Positions 7,702 through 15,113 are shown, counted from the stretch's first letter. The stretch: 15,299 bases of DNA from Methanobrevibacter sp. (GCA_009777005.1 WRMT01000035.1:1-15299); one strand, 5' to 3'. Notes: a model not told the origin generated them from the sequence alone. Made by a program: numbers and translations.

Positions 7702-9926
7702 TAAACCACCTTCTCAAAAATAAATAGACCAAATTCGTCTTTTTCAAACTTATATTCTGTATTATGAATATCAGTAATAATTAAAGAATCATTAATATGA
7801 GCATTAGACAATTTGCCAATAAACTCGTCAAAAATCAAAAGATTCTTTTTTTCTGTTACATTTGGTTGATATCCCTTATTGATCTTCATAATTATATCAT
7901 ATAATGGATAATCTAAATTTAAACATGATTCAGTATTATTGATTGAAAAAATAAGAGAAATATTTTTTTTAAATTTTGAACCTAATTGTTCAATAGAATC
8001 ATTATTTTTAACAACTGGTTTTAAATCAATTTTTTTAGAAACAGTAAAGCTATTCAATTTACTCATAATTAGATAGTCTGCATTGTCTGACCCATTCCAT
8101 TTGTAAATTGCTTTTTTAATATTCTCATATAGTTTCCTATATTCTAAAACATTATTTGTGTTGACATGGTATAAGTATTCTAAATACTTTTCAAATCTTT
8201 TTTCATTAAATGAGCTTTTTAAACCTTTCCCATGGAAAATAGCAAAGTTTAAAACTGTTTTAAGTAACTCATCTTTGGATTGATTGTAATTATCTAAATC
8301 ATTTATAATAACTTCAACCTTAGACGAATTTAAATATTTGGAAATAACATCTAATACATTTGAGCTATTATTCCAATCAATCAAAAATTGGTCTAAAATT
8401 TCGCTTCTAAAGTTCTTTGGATCTTCTAAAGAAATCAATTCTAGAAGATTAGATCTTTCATAGGAATTGAATACTAAGTTAGGGAGTAAATCTTCCTGAA
8501 ATTCTAAAACATTCTCATAATAAAACGATTTTATTTTAGGAGGTACAATAATCTCATAAATAAAATTTAAAATTTCTCTTGTAGATAATATTTTTTTATC
8601 TTTGATAATGACTTTAATAATAAATTGAATTAATTTTTCTTGAACCTCATCATCACTAAAAATCTCATAATTAACTAAAATAGGAGTGTTTAATTTATTT
8701 TCCTTGTCTCTTAAATAAGCATTATAAAATGGGTTTTCATCATTTTTGTTGGAAATTTTTTTGAATAATTCAGAAATATAGGTCGAAGTAGGATTTTCAC
8801 CATTTTTTATAGGATCTAATTCAAATAAATTATAATCATTAAAATCAACAATCTTAATATACTTACTTTCGAAATTTTCACTAATTTTTTCTGAATTAAA
8901 AACATTACTTTTCTTTAACTCATCTTTTATGATTGTAAATTCCTTATTCGCATATTTAGATTCTGAAAACTTACTTAAAACACCTAAATTAATCGCTACA
9001 ATGAATTTAGTATTGGAAGTCTTAATATTTTCATCTTTGAAATCGCTTAATACTTCAGATAAAGTGTCTATCGATGTTTTATTAGGATTAAAACTTTCAG
9101 TAGCATCATTATGAATCTCAAATTTTGAAAAAAGTTCATTATGAAATTCATTCACTGCTGCAAGAAGATGAGATTTCCCATCCCCTACACTACCACACAA
9201 AAGAATTAATTGAGAAACATCATTTTTAATAGATTTTTCCAATACAGATATAAATTCCTTTTCAATTTCTCGTTCAACGTGGAGATATTTTTTAAAAATA
9301 GAAAAATCTTTGGGATCTTCAACAGCCTCCATAGAGGAAATTTTAAGTTTGGAAATCTCTCCTAACAAATAACTACCTTTATTTTTGCTAAAATCAAAAT
9401 TATTAGTCTCTGATTTTGTGTAATCTTGATTATTATCCTCTATAGAAGTATTCTCTTCAACTAATTTATTTTTGGCTTCTACAATTTCAGGGCTTGGAGT
9501 TTCATACTTTCCTATTTCATATTTATCAAAATATTTCTTGTGAAACCATTTAGTGATAGTATACAAATTTTTATGAACTTTTAAAGCCGTCATGATTTTT
9601 TCCCGAACTTCATGATGAGCAGCTATGTTACCCAGTTTTCTATTGTTTTCCAACGCCCTAAAAACAAAAGTATCACCAGAAAAAATGCCCCATCGATTAA
9701 GTTCCTCTATTTTATCATTCAAACCAATGGTTATAAGTTCTTGAAGACTTTCTTTATCTATAACTTCTTCAAGTATTTTTTCTGTTGCTTTTCTCCCTTC
9801 AATTATTGCATAGACTGGTTTAGTATAAACATTTTGTTCTACAATCGTACATATTTTTTCAATTTTAGGAGAATCTTCCTTTAAAAATTTAGGAAAATTT
9901 TCCTTTATTTTATCCTTATCTGACAT
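7701..9926 (-). CDS. dptF: DptF, P-loop ATPase of the Dnd restriction complex, with a DUF4145-like N-terminal domain
   Basis: 741 aa. Residues ~186 to the end match DptF: the opening SYLLGEISKLKISSMEAVEDP block, then Walker A GSVGDGKS at 245-252 (K251), the FIVAINLGVLSKF segment near 310 in a Walker B-like position, and a later IINDLDN. With DptG and DptH it restricts DNA lacking phosphorothioate marks. Residues 1-~150 are extra: GRKATEKIL near 44-52, NRWGIF at 77-82, LGNIAAH at 98-104 and TKWFHKKY near 125-132. This is the pattern of DUF4145-like domains found at the start of many restriction helicases (HsdR-like proteins). A charged linker (~150-185) joins the two. DptF proteins I know begin near the ATPase part and are ~200 residues shorter. 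Start ATG 9926 has GAGGT nine bases upstream. It is preceded by a 128-base gap and followed by dptG with a one-base overlap. Confidence 0.9.
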   Translation of the reverse strand: MSDKDKIKENFPKFLKEDSPKIEKICTIVEQNVYTKPVYAIIEGRKATEKILEEVIDKESLQELITIGLNDKIEELNRWGIFSGDTFVFRALENNRKLGNIAAHHEVREKIMTALKVHKNLYTITKWFHKKYFDKYEIGKYETPSPEIVEAKNKLVEENTSIEDNNQDYTKSETNNFDFSKNKGSYLLGEISKLKISSMEAVEDPKDFSIFKKYLHVEREIEKEFISVLEKSIKNDVSQLILLCGSVGDGKSHLLAAVNEFHNELFSKFEIHNDATESFNPNKTSIDTLSEVLSDFKDENIKTSNTKFIVAINLGVLSKFSESKYANKEFTIIKDELKKSNVFNSEKISENFESKYIKIVDFNDYNLFELDPIKNGENPTSTYISELFKKISNKNDENPFYNAYLRDKENKLNTPILVNYEIFSDDEVQEKLIQFIIKVIIKDKKILSTREILNFIYEIIVPPKIKSFYYENVLEFQEDLLPNLVFNSYERSNLLELISLEDPKNFRSEILDQFLIDWNNSSNVLDVISKYLNSSKVEVIINDLDNYNQSKDELLKTVLNFAIFHGKGLKSSFNEKRFEKYLEYLYHVNTNNVLEYRKLYENIKKAIYKWNGSDNADYLIMSKLNSFTVSKKIDLKPVVKNNDSIEQLGSKFKKNISLIFSINNTESCLNLDYPLYDIIMKINKGYQPNVTEKKNLLIFDEFIGKLSNAHINDSLIITDIHNTEYKFEKDEFGLFIFEKVV
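9390..9926 (-). other. DUF4145-like domain and linker at the N-terminus of DptF
   Basis: DptF residues 1-~180. The evidence is an amphipathic helical arrangement with GRKATEK, then NRWGIF, ALENNRKLGNIAAHHEV and a closing KWFHKKY. Such domains recur fused to restriction-type helicases and nucleases, where their biochemical role is unclear. Residues ~150-185 are an acidic, Asn-rich linker. Confidence 0.65.
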
Positions 9927-9996
9927 GTTTCTAAAACCTCATCTTCAATGATAATTCTCTAAACTTTAAAATTTTTTCCATAGTTCCTTTTAAACA

Positions 9997-10008
9997 TTTT
10001 ATAATAAT
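9997..10008 (-). promoter_or_regulatory. Candidate TATA box for dptF
   Basis: The largest intergenic gap after the 12.9-kb mark (9927-10054) contains ATTATTATAAAA on the minus strand about 75 bases before the dptF start. An archaeal promoter here would give a leader of about 50 bases containing the GAGGT ribosome binding site. Such A/T strings are frequent in this genome, so support is limited. Confidence 0.25.
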
Positions 10009-10054
10009 TTATGTAGAAAGGATTTAAATTTTTCAGTTACACACAAAACTTCCT

Positions 10055-11179
10055 CTAGATATCTACAGGATAATTTAAAATGTTATTTAATCCTAATTCT
10101 TTTTTAAAGAATGCAACATGATTTTTAGCCATATTTTTATCCTTACTTTTTGTTACAATGATTCCTATATAAGAATTTTTAGACATATTATAAATTCCAC
10201 CATTAGCATGTTTATTGACACTAGTTTCTATTTCCATAGAAATTAAAGGAACAAATAAGTCATTTATAGAAATCAATTTTTCTTTAAGTCCATATAAAAT
10301 AGGATAATGAGCATAGTCATTTTTAATTGATTCTGCAATATTCAAAAGCCAAGAAGTAAATCCTTTTGGTGCATTGAAACCTAAAACCAAATCAAGTTTA
10401 GGAATATAAAAATTATCTCTTGCTTGTCTAGATTTGGACACATCATTTTTATCTGGGAATTTGTAATAATCTTGCCTTAAGAAGAATAATGGAAATTCAT
10501 CACCAACATTTGAATCCACATGTTTTCCAACTCTTTTTAAGATTTGGTGTTTAATTTTTGAAATTATAGGAGAATAATTTTGCCTGACAATTAAATCTGT
10601 CTGCAGAAATGGTTTAATTTTATCAAAAATATCTTTAGATCTTGTTTCTCCACCAAACCCAACTCTAGAATCTAAAAAATCATCGTTTTTTTCTATATTA
10701 TTATCAAAGCATTTTAATCTTTCAATACTCTCATCAAGCTGGCTTGTATCTAGAAAAATTATATTTTTGTCTCCACTATTTTCAGCAAAATAATGCTTAA
10801 TTTTTATGCCTCTCCTATAAGTATCACTTTCACCATGCCCATAGTTGTTTACAATAACAAAATTATATATAAATTTCCCACCATACAAGTTTATAAAATT
10901 ACCTAGTTGGTATTTACTATTTGTTGATGAGCCTTCAATTTCAAATCCAGCAAAAGGCAATCTTTTAATTTGTTCAAATATTTTAGGATCTTCTTTAAAA
11001 AATTCTTCAATATTTTCCAATTCTAAATGTTTTTCTAAATCCAAATACCAAACAACATCATATTCAGGAACATATAAATTTTTTTCATGTAAAGTTTCTT
11101 CAATAATTGAGATAAATCCCAATTTCTCACCTAAGTCACGAATTTTTCCTTGAATTTCTAAAGTATCTTCTTTTGGCAT
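10055..11179 (-). CDS. Probable nuclease with two PD-(D/E)XK-like domains
   Basis: 374 aa, not assignable to a named family by me. Two segments share the same pattern. First: VPEYDVVWYL (D41), then FAGFEIEGSS (E80, E82, S84, S85) with K89, followed by a hydrophobic strand YNFVIVNN. Second: IPKLDLVLGF (D263), then LISMEIETSV (E316, E318, T319, S320) with K323, followed by YIGIIVTKS. An Asp, then a hydrophobic-ExE-(T/S)S-K strand, then another core strand is typical of PD-(D/E)XK nuclease folds of the FEVE type. I infer a tandem duplication, perhaps with one active and one structural or DNA-reading copy. Start ATG 11179 has GAGG eight bases upstream. It lies 34 bases after the 337-aa gene and 128 bases before dptF, so it may be an added nuclease or DNA-recognition part of the system. 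No transmembrane segment was seen. Confidence 0.65.
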   Translation of the reverse strand: MPKEDTLEIQGKIRDLGEKLGFISIIEETLHEKNLYVPEYDVVWYLDLEKHLELENIEEFFKEDPKIFEQIKRLPFAGFEIEGSSTNSKYQLGNFINLYGGKFIYNFVIVNNYGHGESDTYRRGIKIKHYFAENSGDKNIIFLDTSQLDESIERLKCFDNNIEKNDDFLDSRVGFGGETRSKDIFDKIKPFLQTDLIVRQNYSPIISKIKHQILKRVGKHVDSNVGDEFPLFFLRQDYYKFPDKNDVSKSRQARDNFYIPKLDLVLGFNAPKGFTSWLLNIAESIKNDYAHYPILYGLKEKLISINDLFVPLISMEIETSVNKHANGGIYNMSKNSYIGIIVTKSKDKNMAKNHVAFFKKELGLNNILNYPVDI

Positions 11180-11213
11180 GAATAATCCTCATATTAAATT
11201 TGTATAAATGATT

Positions 11214-12227
11214 TTATTCTGGAAAAGACTTAAATTTTTCAGTTTCATGTAAAACTCTCTCTAATTTTTCTTGAGAGTCAACACCATTATCATAGTAGTA
11301 AACATTAAATTTATTCTCAATATTTTTAATCTCTTCTTTAGAATGAATTTTCCTTATTTCCTCAAAATAAGAAATATCTTTTGTTTTTCTTGAAATGAAC
11401 GGTCCTTCAGTTATATTACAAGAAGCATAAGTGAAATAGCTATTCACATTTATATCTCCCGGAAATTTGTTTAAATTTCGCACTGGAGAAAGTTCAAGAT
11501 TTCCCACATTAGCTAAAAGTGCAAAAACTTCGCTTCTGTAATCTACTTTTCCATCTTCCCTTTTTGCATTAATTCTATTTTCATTCACTTTATCTTGATG
11601 TTTTTTGGTTAAATCAAAATAATTACCATGAATAAGTAATTCATGTATTCCTGGCTTAATAGCTATTAATTCTGTGTAAATTTTTGGCAAATCATTTTGA
11701 TAATACTTTCTCAAAAATCTTACAATGAAGTTAAATTTATTTATTTCTTCATCAAAGTTAACTCCAGTTTCTTCTGGAGATTTAAATCCTACTTCTTTAA
11801 AAAAATCATCATTGTCTTTTCTTACTTCTACACTACCTTGATAAACATTTTTACCAGCTAATGCTTGAAATGGTCTATTATAGCTACTATGTAAAAATTT
11901 AGAAGGTTTTTCAAACCTAGATTTAAGGATAGATGTGAGATATTTGTATCTTATGCAGTTAAATATTCTTTCAAGTTCCATATCCCAAGGAACCAAATAG
12001 TTGAATATATCTTCATCATCACTTAAGTTTAAAAACACCCTTCCAATTTCCTTTAATGAATATCCTAATTTTTTTTCTCTAAATTTTTCACTAACCTCTT
12101 TAGAACTAATCAATCGATTTTCATCATCAAATTCAAGAAGAATATGATTATTATTATCAGTTACAAAAAGACCTTTCTTATCTAATTTGGTTAAAAAAAG
12201 ATAATTCTTTGAATATTTAAAATTCAT
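11214..12227 (-). CDS. Hypothetical protein of the dpt-linked cassette
   Basis: 337 aa and unrecognised. It is real by its strong start (AGGAGG six bases before ATG 12227), its length and its tight packing between neighbours (33 and 34 bases). The N-terminal ~60 residues look like beta-strands (NYLFLTKLDKKGLFVTD, HILLEFDDENRL). A mixed helical middle contains RPFQALAGKNVYQG near 118-131, DYRSEVFALLANVGNLELSPV lies in the last third, and the tail is charged. I see no P-loop, methyltransferase, PAPS-reductase or nuclease motif and no membrane helix. It lacks the DGQHR motif of DndB. Its position in the operon ties it to the restriction module; its function is unknown. Confidence 0.75.
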   Translation of the reverse strand: MNFKYSKNYLFLTKLDKKGLFVTDNNNHILLEFDDENRLISSKEVSEKFREKKLGYSLKEIGRVFLNLSDDEDIFNYLVPWDMELERIFNCIRYKYLTSILKSRFEKPSKFLHSSYNRPFQALAGKNVYQGSVEVRKDNDDFFKEVGFKSPEETGVNFDEEINKFNFIVRFLRKYYQNDLPKIYTELIAIKPGIHELLIHGNYFDLTKKHQDKVNENRINAKREDGKVDYRSEVFALLANVGNLELSPVRNLNKFPGDINVNSYFTYASCNITEGPFISRKTKDISYFEEIRKIHSKEEIKNIENKFNVYYYDNGVDSQEKLERVLHETEKFKSFPE

Positions 12228-12260
12228 TATTGTCCTCCTTTTTTATTTTAATACTTTGAA

Positions 12261-12846
12261 TTACAATTTATTGGAACTTTTGAGGAACTTTTGAATTAAA
12301 AGTTCATGATGTTGTTTTATAAATTCAATTATATACTCTATTTCAATTTTATCTCCATTTTCCTTTCTTAAATTGTAATTGGGTTCTTTATCATCGTTTT
12401 TGCTTATTTCTAAACTAATCTTTTTTGGATCTGGATGACCTTGCTGATTAATGGAGACTTTTTCATTTGAAGTTATAAACATGCGATGAACTGACAGTTT
12501 ATTTTTAAGTTTCCATTGATTAAAGATATTTTTCTCATCTTTAGGTTTAAAAGAGAATGCAATTTCCATATATTCTTTTTTAAAACCAAACGAAACAATA
12601 TTACGATTATCAATTCCATCAATTTTGAAATTAATATAATCTCTGGGACTAGTATCAATATAAATATCATAATCTAATTTTAATATTTCTTCTTTCAGAT
12701 ATTCATACAATTTTTTTAAATTTTCATCTTTTACATTATTACTTTTATCAAATTCTTCTGTATTTTCCTTTAATTTTTTTCCTTGATTTATATAAAATGT
12801 CAATTGCACTTAAATTTTCATTTTTAAAGTTGTTTTCATTGTCCAT
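12261..12846 (-). pseudogene. Small hypothetical protein gene with a one-base frameshift
   Basis: The best start is ATG 12846, preceded by GGAGG at good spacing, and it opens MDNENNFKNENLSAIDILYK before running to an early stop. The rest of the protein lies one frame over, where the open frame can only begin at a poor GTG (12807-12809) with no ribosome binding site. Removing one A from the A7 run (T7 on the plus strand, 12774-12780) joins them into 194 aa reading DILYKSRKKLKENTEEFD across the junction. It could be a sequencing error, a true mutation, or slippage that sets expression. The body (YEYLKEEILKLD, YINFKIDG, IVSFGFKKEYMEIAFSF) weakly resembles DUF5655-type small proteins seen near restriction genes. 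The next gene starts 33 bases after its stop. Confidence 0.7.
12774..12780 (-). other. A7 run where the reading frame breaks
   Basis: Seven T on the plus strand (A7 on the coding strand). Six A would fuse the frame with the good start to the 182-codon frame downstream. This is the most likely site of the one-base insertion or of slippage. Confidence 0.6.
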
Positions 12847-12851
12847 GATTT

Positions 12852-12856
12852 CCTCC
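12852..12856 (-). promoter_or_regulatory. Ribosome binding site that reveals the true upstream start
   Basis: GGAGG lies five bases before ATG 12846, in the frame that is broken downstream. Its quality argues that translation was meant to start here rather than at the unassisted GTG 12809. Confidence 0.65.
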
Positions 12857-12886
12857 ATCATTTTGTCACTTTTTTATAGCTATCTA

Positions 12887-12910
12887 AAATTGATTTTCAA
12901 ATTGATTTTC
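12887..12910. repeat. Perfect 12-bp tandem repeat between two operon genes
   Basis: AAATTGATTTTC occurs twice head to tail (12887-12898 and 12899-12910), seven bases after the stop of the 397-aa gene and about 40 bases before the next start. It is the only perfect tandem repeat of this length noticed between the operon genes. It could be a simple duplication or a protein-binding site. Confidence 0.8.
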
Positions 12911-12916
12911 AATAGT

Positions 12917-14110
12917 TCATATAATATTTAGTCCATATACCCTATTTATCGATCGAACATTACTATTCCATATCCAAACTTCTTTCACTGTTCTTGTTTG
13001 TTTTTCCGCGATTAACTTAAAATTTCCAAGATAAATTTTTATTTTATCCTCTTCTGTCCTTTTTCTGTTATCACTATTATATCGTAAAGTATCAGCATCT
13101 TTTAAAATAGATAATATCTTTGCCTTATTTGTTGCTATCAAATCCCAAAATTCATTCTTGTCATCTTCTGAAATATCACTTGTATTAGTTATGTTTTTAT
13201 ATATTCCAGATTCTTTGCTAAATTTTACAATTTCAATGGAAATTTCTTTATTTCTTCTCCCAATGTTTATTTGCTTTTTATATTGGCTAAAATAGGAATC
13301 TACTATAATTCTCAGATTATGGCTAAATCCTTCAGAGCCAATGCTATTTATTTGATCTATTTGTTTTTGACTAAACATTGCTGATTTTTTTATAAATCTT
13401 ATTGGTTGAATAGTTTTGGCTAAGTGATTAAGTAATGTTTTATCAATGAAATGTTTATCAACGATTTTTGGATCGACTTCTACCATAGTATCTAATAAAT
13501 CATTCATCTTCTCAAATATTTCTTTTTGGTGATTATTTAATGGAAATTTTTCTGATATTATCTCACACACATCACATAGCCCATGAATATCATGTGTTTT
13601 ATCTTCATTTGTTCTTTGGAGTCTCAATATAGTTAGATTATAGTACAAATTATTTGTTATAAGTCCAAAATCCACTAATTCCTTTTCATTCAATGAATAT
13701 AAAATTTTTCCCAGAAAAAGAACATCTTCAAGAATAAAGGAATAGTCATGTTCTGGATCAATTTCATTTTTAAGATGAGTCCATAAGAATTCTTTCTTTT
13801 CAGTTCCACTATAAAATAAATCATCATCGTTTTTAGTAGCTAAAATACATAGAACTCTATGATTATCATCATATTCCAACATTTCATTTTTTAATCTTTC
13901 TAAATCATCCGATATTTTGTTTTTTGAAAAAAAATCTGAGAAATATTCTCTTTCTTTTTGGTTTATATACACAGCATCATAAGAAGTTTGAGATTCTAAA
14001 TCTTTATTAAAATCAATATATTCTATCATATAAGCTCCAAACCGAGGTATTAAACAAGTATATTTATTATTTTTAAGATTATTGTAAAAATCATCTCTAC
14101 TTATTAACAT
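12917..14110 (-). CDS. Hypothetical protein, first intact gene of the operon
   Basis: 397 aa and not recognised. Start ATG 14110 has GGAGTG eight bases upstream. The sequence is soluble and mostly helical. The His/Asp-rich stretch KTHDIHGLCDV (171-181) and ILKDADTLRY (335-344) resemble the first and last conserved blocks of HD-domain phosphohydrolases (IHG..H and LKDADALD), but the central HD pair is not visible. If related, it would be divergent or inactive. An Ile/Tyr-rich central part (160-280) and a basic C-terminal ~50 residues complete it. It is separated from the next gene by a larger gap than the other cassette genes and is followed by a tandem repeat, so it may be separately controlled. 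A degraded frame (14097-14234) overlaps its start. Function unknown; HD relationship is a weak inference. Confidence 0.75.
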   Translation of the reverse strand: MLISRDDFYNNLKNNKYTCLIPRFGAYMIEYIDFNKDLESQTSYDAVYINQKEREYFSDFFSKNKISDDLERLKNEMLEYDDNHRVLCILATKNDDDLFYSGTEKKEFLWTHLKNEIDPEHDYSFILEDVLFLGKILYSLNEKELVDFGLITNNLYYNLTILRLQRTNEDKTHDIHGLCDVCEIISEKFPLNNHQKEIFEKMNDLLDTMVEVDPKIVDKHFIDKTLLNHLAKTIQPIRFIKKSAMFSQKQIDQINSIGSEGFSHNLRIIVDSYFSQYKKQINIGRRNKEISIEIVKFSKESGIYKNITNTSDISEDDKNEFWDLIATNKAKILSILKDADTLRYNSDNRKRTEEDKIKIYLGNFKLIAEKQTRTVKEVWIWNSNVRSINRVYGLNII

Positions 14111-14234
14111 AGTTACACTCCACTATTCTCATCATATGCCCTAAATATTCATATTTTTCCAGATTTAAACCATTCGAATGTTTTTGATTTAATCCTTCAA
14201 ATGTTTCATCATATAAAATTTTGATTTCTTCCTT
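14097..14234 (-). pseudogene. Fragment of a small gene overlapping the operon start
   Basis: An open stretch of 45 codons with no start codon reads as ordinary protein (KEEIKILYDETFEGLNQKHS, then NLEKYEYLGHMMRIVEC). It ends at 14097, overlapping the 397-aa gene start by 14 bases, as coupled operon genes do. An ATG at 14238 is out of frame by one base and would give MKEEIKILYDE if a single G or A in AAAGGAAG were lost. I do not recognise the product. It may be a broken first gene of the operon. Confidence 0.4.
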
Positions 14235-14294
14235 TCATATTTATAAATCATTTTCGTAGCAGAAACATGCCTTCACTTTGTTTTCTGACAAGTT

Positions 14295-14665
14295 TTATTC
14301 AGGAGTATTTAACGCTTTTCTAATTTTATTGATACGAATCTCATGATTAAGTCTTACTAGTTCTTATACTAAGAAATTAATATAATTTCCATTTAAAACC
14401 ATGTCAATATCCCACGATAAATGATTTTTCAAATTTACCATAAAAATCATCATATGTTTCTTTTTGGCTAAATTTATTTTAGTATCTAATTCATATACCT
14501 GCCTAATATTTCTAATAGTTTGTTTACTAACCCCAACAGATTCAACCAAGTTATTTGCAGTATAAAAATTAAATAAATAATCCATCTCAAACTAATCATG
14601 AATATTTACAAATTCTCTTAAATTTTCAGCTTTTTTTTTAATTTTTCAATATTCTTTTTTGTAAC
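14295..14665 (-). pseudogene. Decayed gene with a helix-turn-helix segment
   Basis: Coding-like pieces run through several frames with stops between them. From 14665: KNIEKLKKKAENLREFVNIHD, then a TAG, then FEMDYLFNFYTANNLVESVGVSKQTIRNI, whose LVESVGVSKQTIRNI part looks like a helix-turn-helix. Near 14461-14466 the sense switches by one base to ETYDDFYGKFEKSFIVGY, which ends at a TGA. A further piece ELVRLNHEIRINKIRKAL follows. The 73-codon frame from ATG 14585 to 14364 covers only the middle and turns into non-protein-like sequence after the shift. It probably derives from a transcription regulator or a mobile-element protein. The repeated inactivating changes make it a convincing relic, but its family is unknown. 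Confidence 0.5.
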
Positions 14666-14787
14666 TCAAACCATATAGGAAGTGTTATCTATACTTTTTT
14701 TCATTAAACATATTGTATTTTTTTATGCAGAAGGTATTAGCTATTGTTTAGCTATTTTTCAAAACAAACAGGATATAAACTATAAAA

Positions 14788-14908
14788 ATGTCATGGTAAA
14801 TCGAGAAGATATGTTCTGAAAAAAGTACAAAAACTAAAAAAGTGGTGAAAAAATGAAAAATGAATGAAACAATTGTGTTTCATATATCTTCTCGATTTAC
14901 CATAACAT
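14788..14908. repeat. Long inverted repeat around a 71-base A-rich spacer
   Basis: Arms 14788-14812 and 14884-14908 match over 25 bp with one mismatch; the inner 20 bp (ATGGTAAATCGAGAAGATAT at 14793-14812 against 14884-14903) are perfect. The spacer is A-rich and ends in a separate perfect palindrome, ATGAAACA-ATTG-TGTTTCAT, at 14864-14883. Outside lies another 11-bp inverted pair (14777-14787/14966-14976). It could be the ends of a small non-autonomous transposon, a structured RNA, or a protein-binding site. Confidence 0.9.
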
Positions 14909-15085
14909 CTAGAATTTATTCTAAGTTGACTAAATAGCTATTTTTTCATGATTATCATTTACTAATTTTATAGTTTGAGGCGAAATTTTTTACATTTTTA
15001 AGATTTTTTTGTTCATGTTAAATCTTGTTAATTTTTAAATAATTTAATTATAATTCTTATTTTTGTTAATAAATGAATATTATAC

Positions 15086-15113
15086 GATTATTTATTAAAA
15101 TAATCATATTTTT
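15086..15113 (+). terminator. Hairpin followed by a T-run
   Basis: GATTATTT and AAATAATC form 8-bp arms around ATTA at 15086-15105, followed within four bases by a run of T. This looks like a simple terminator on the plus strand, though no gene in the window feeds into it. Confidence 0.3.

Noticed and set aside
8929..9884. Plus-strand frames at 8929-9114 and 9612-9884
   Set aside because: Both are antisense to dptF; the second is Phe/Tyr-rich because it mirrors Lys/Glu-rich codons.
10845..11153. 102-codon plus-strand frame
   Set aside because: Antisense to the first nuclease-like domain of the 374-aa gene, and Ser/Phe-rich as expected of a shadow.
12473..12670. 65-codon minus-strand frame
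   Set aside because: It overlaps the small 194-aa gene in another frame, is mostly Ile/Leu, and has no ribosome binding site.
12871..12879. TATA-like CTATAAAAA before the frameshifted small gene
   Set aside because: A start of transcription at the usual archaeal distance would fall on or after the GGAGG ribosome binding site, so it is unlikely to serve that gene.
14860..14937. 25-codon plus-strand frame reading MNETIVFHISSRFTI
   Set aside because: It is formed by the inverted-repeat arm itself, is too short, and has only a weak upstream GGTG.
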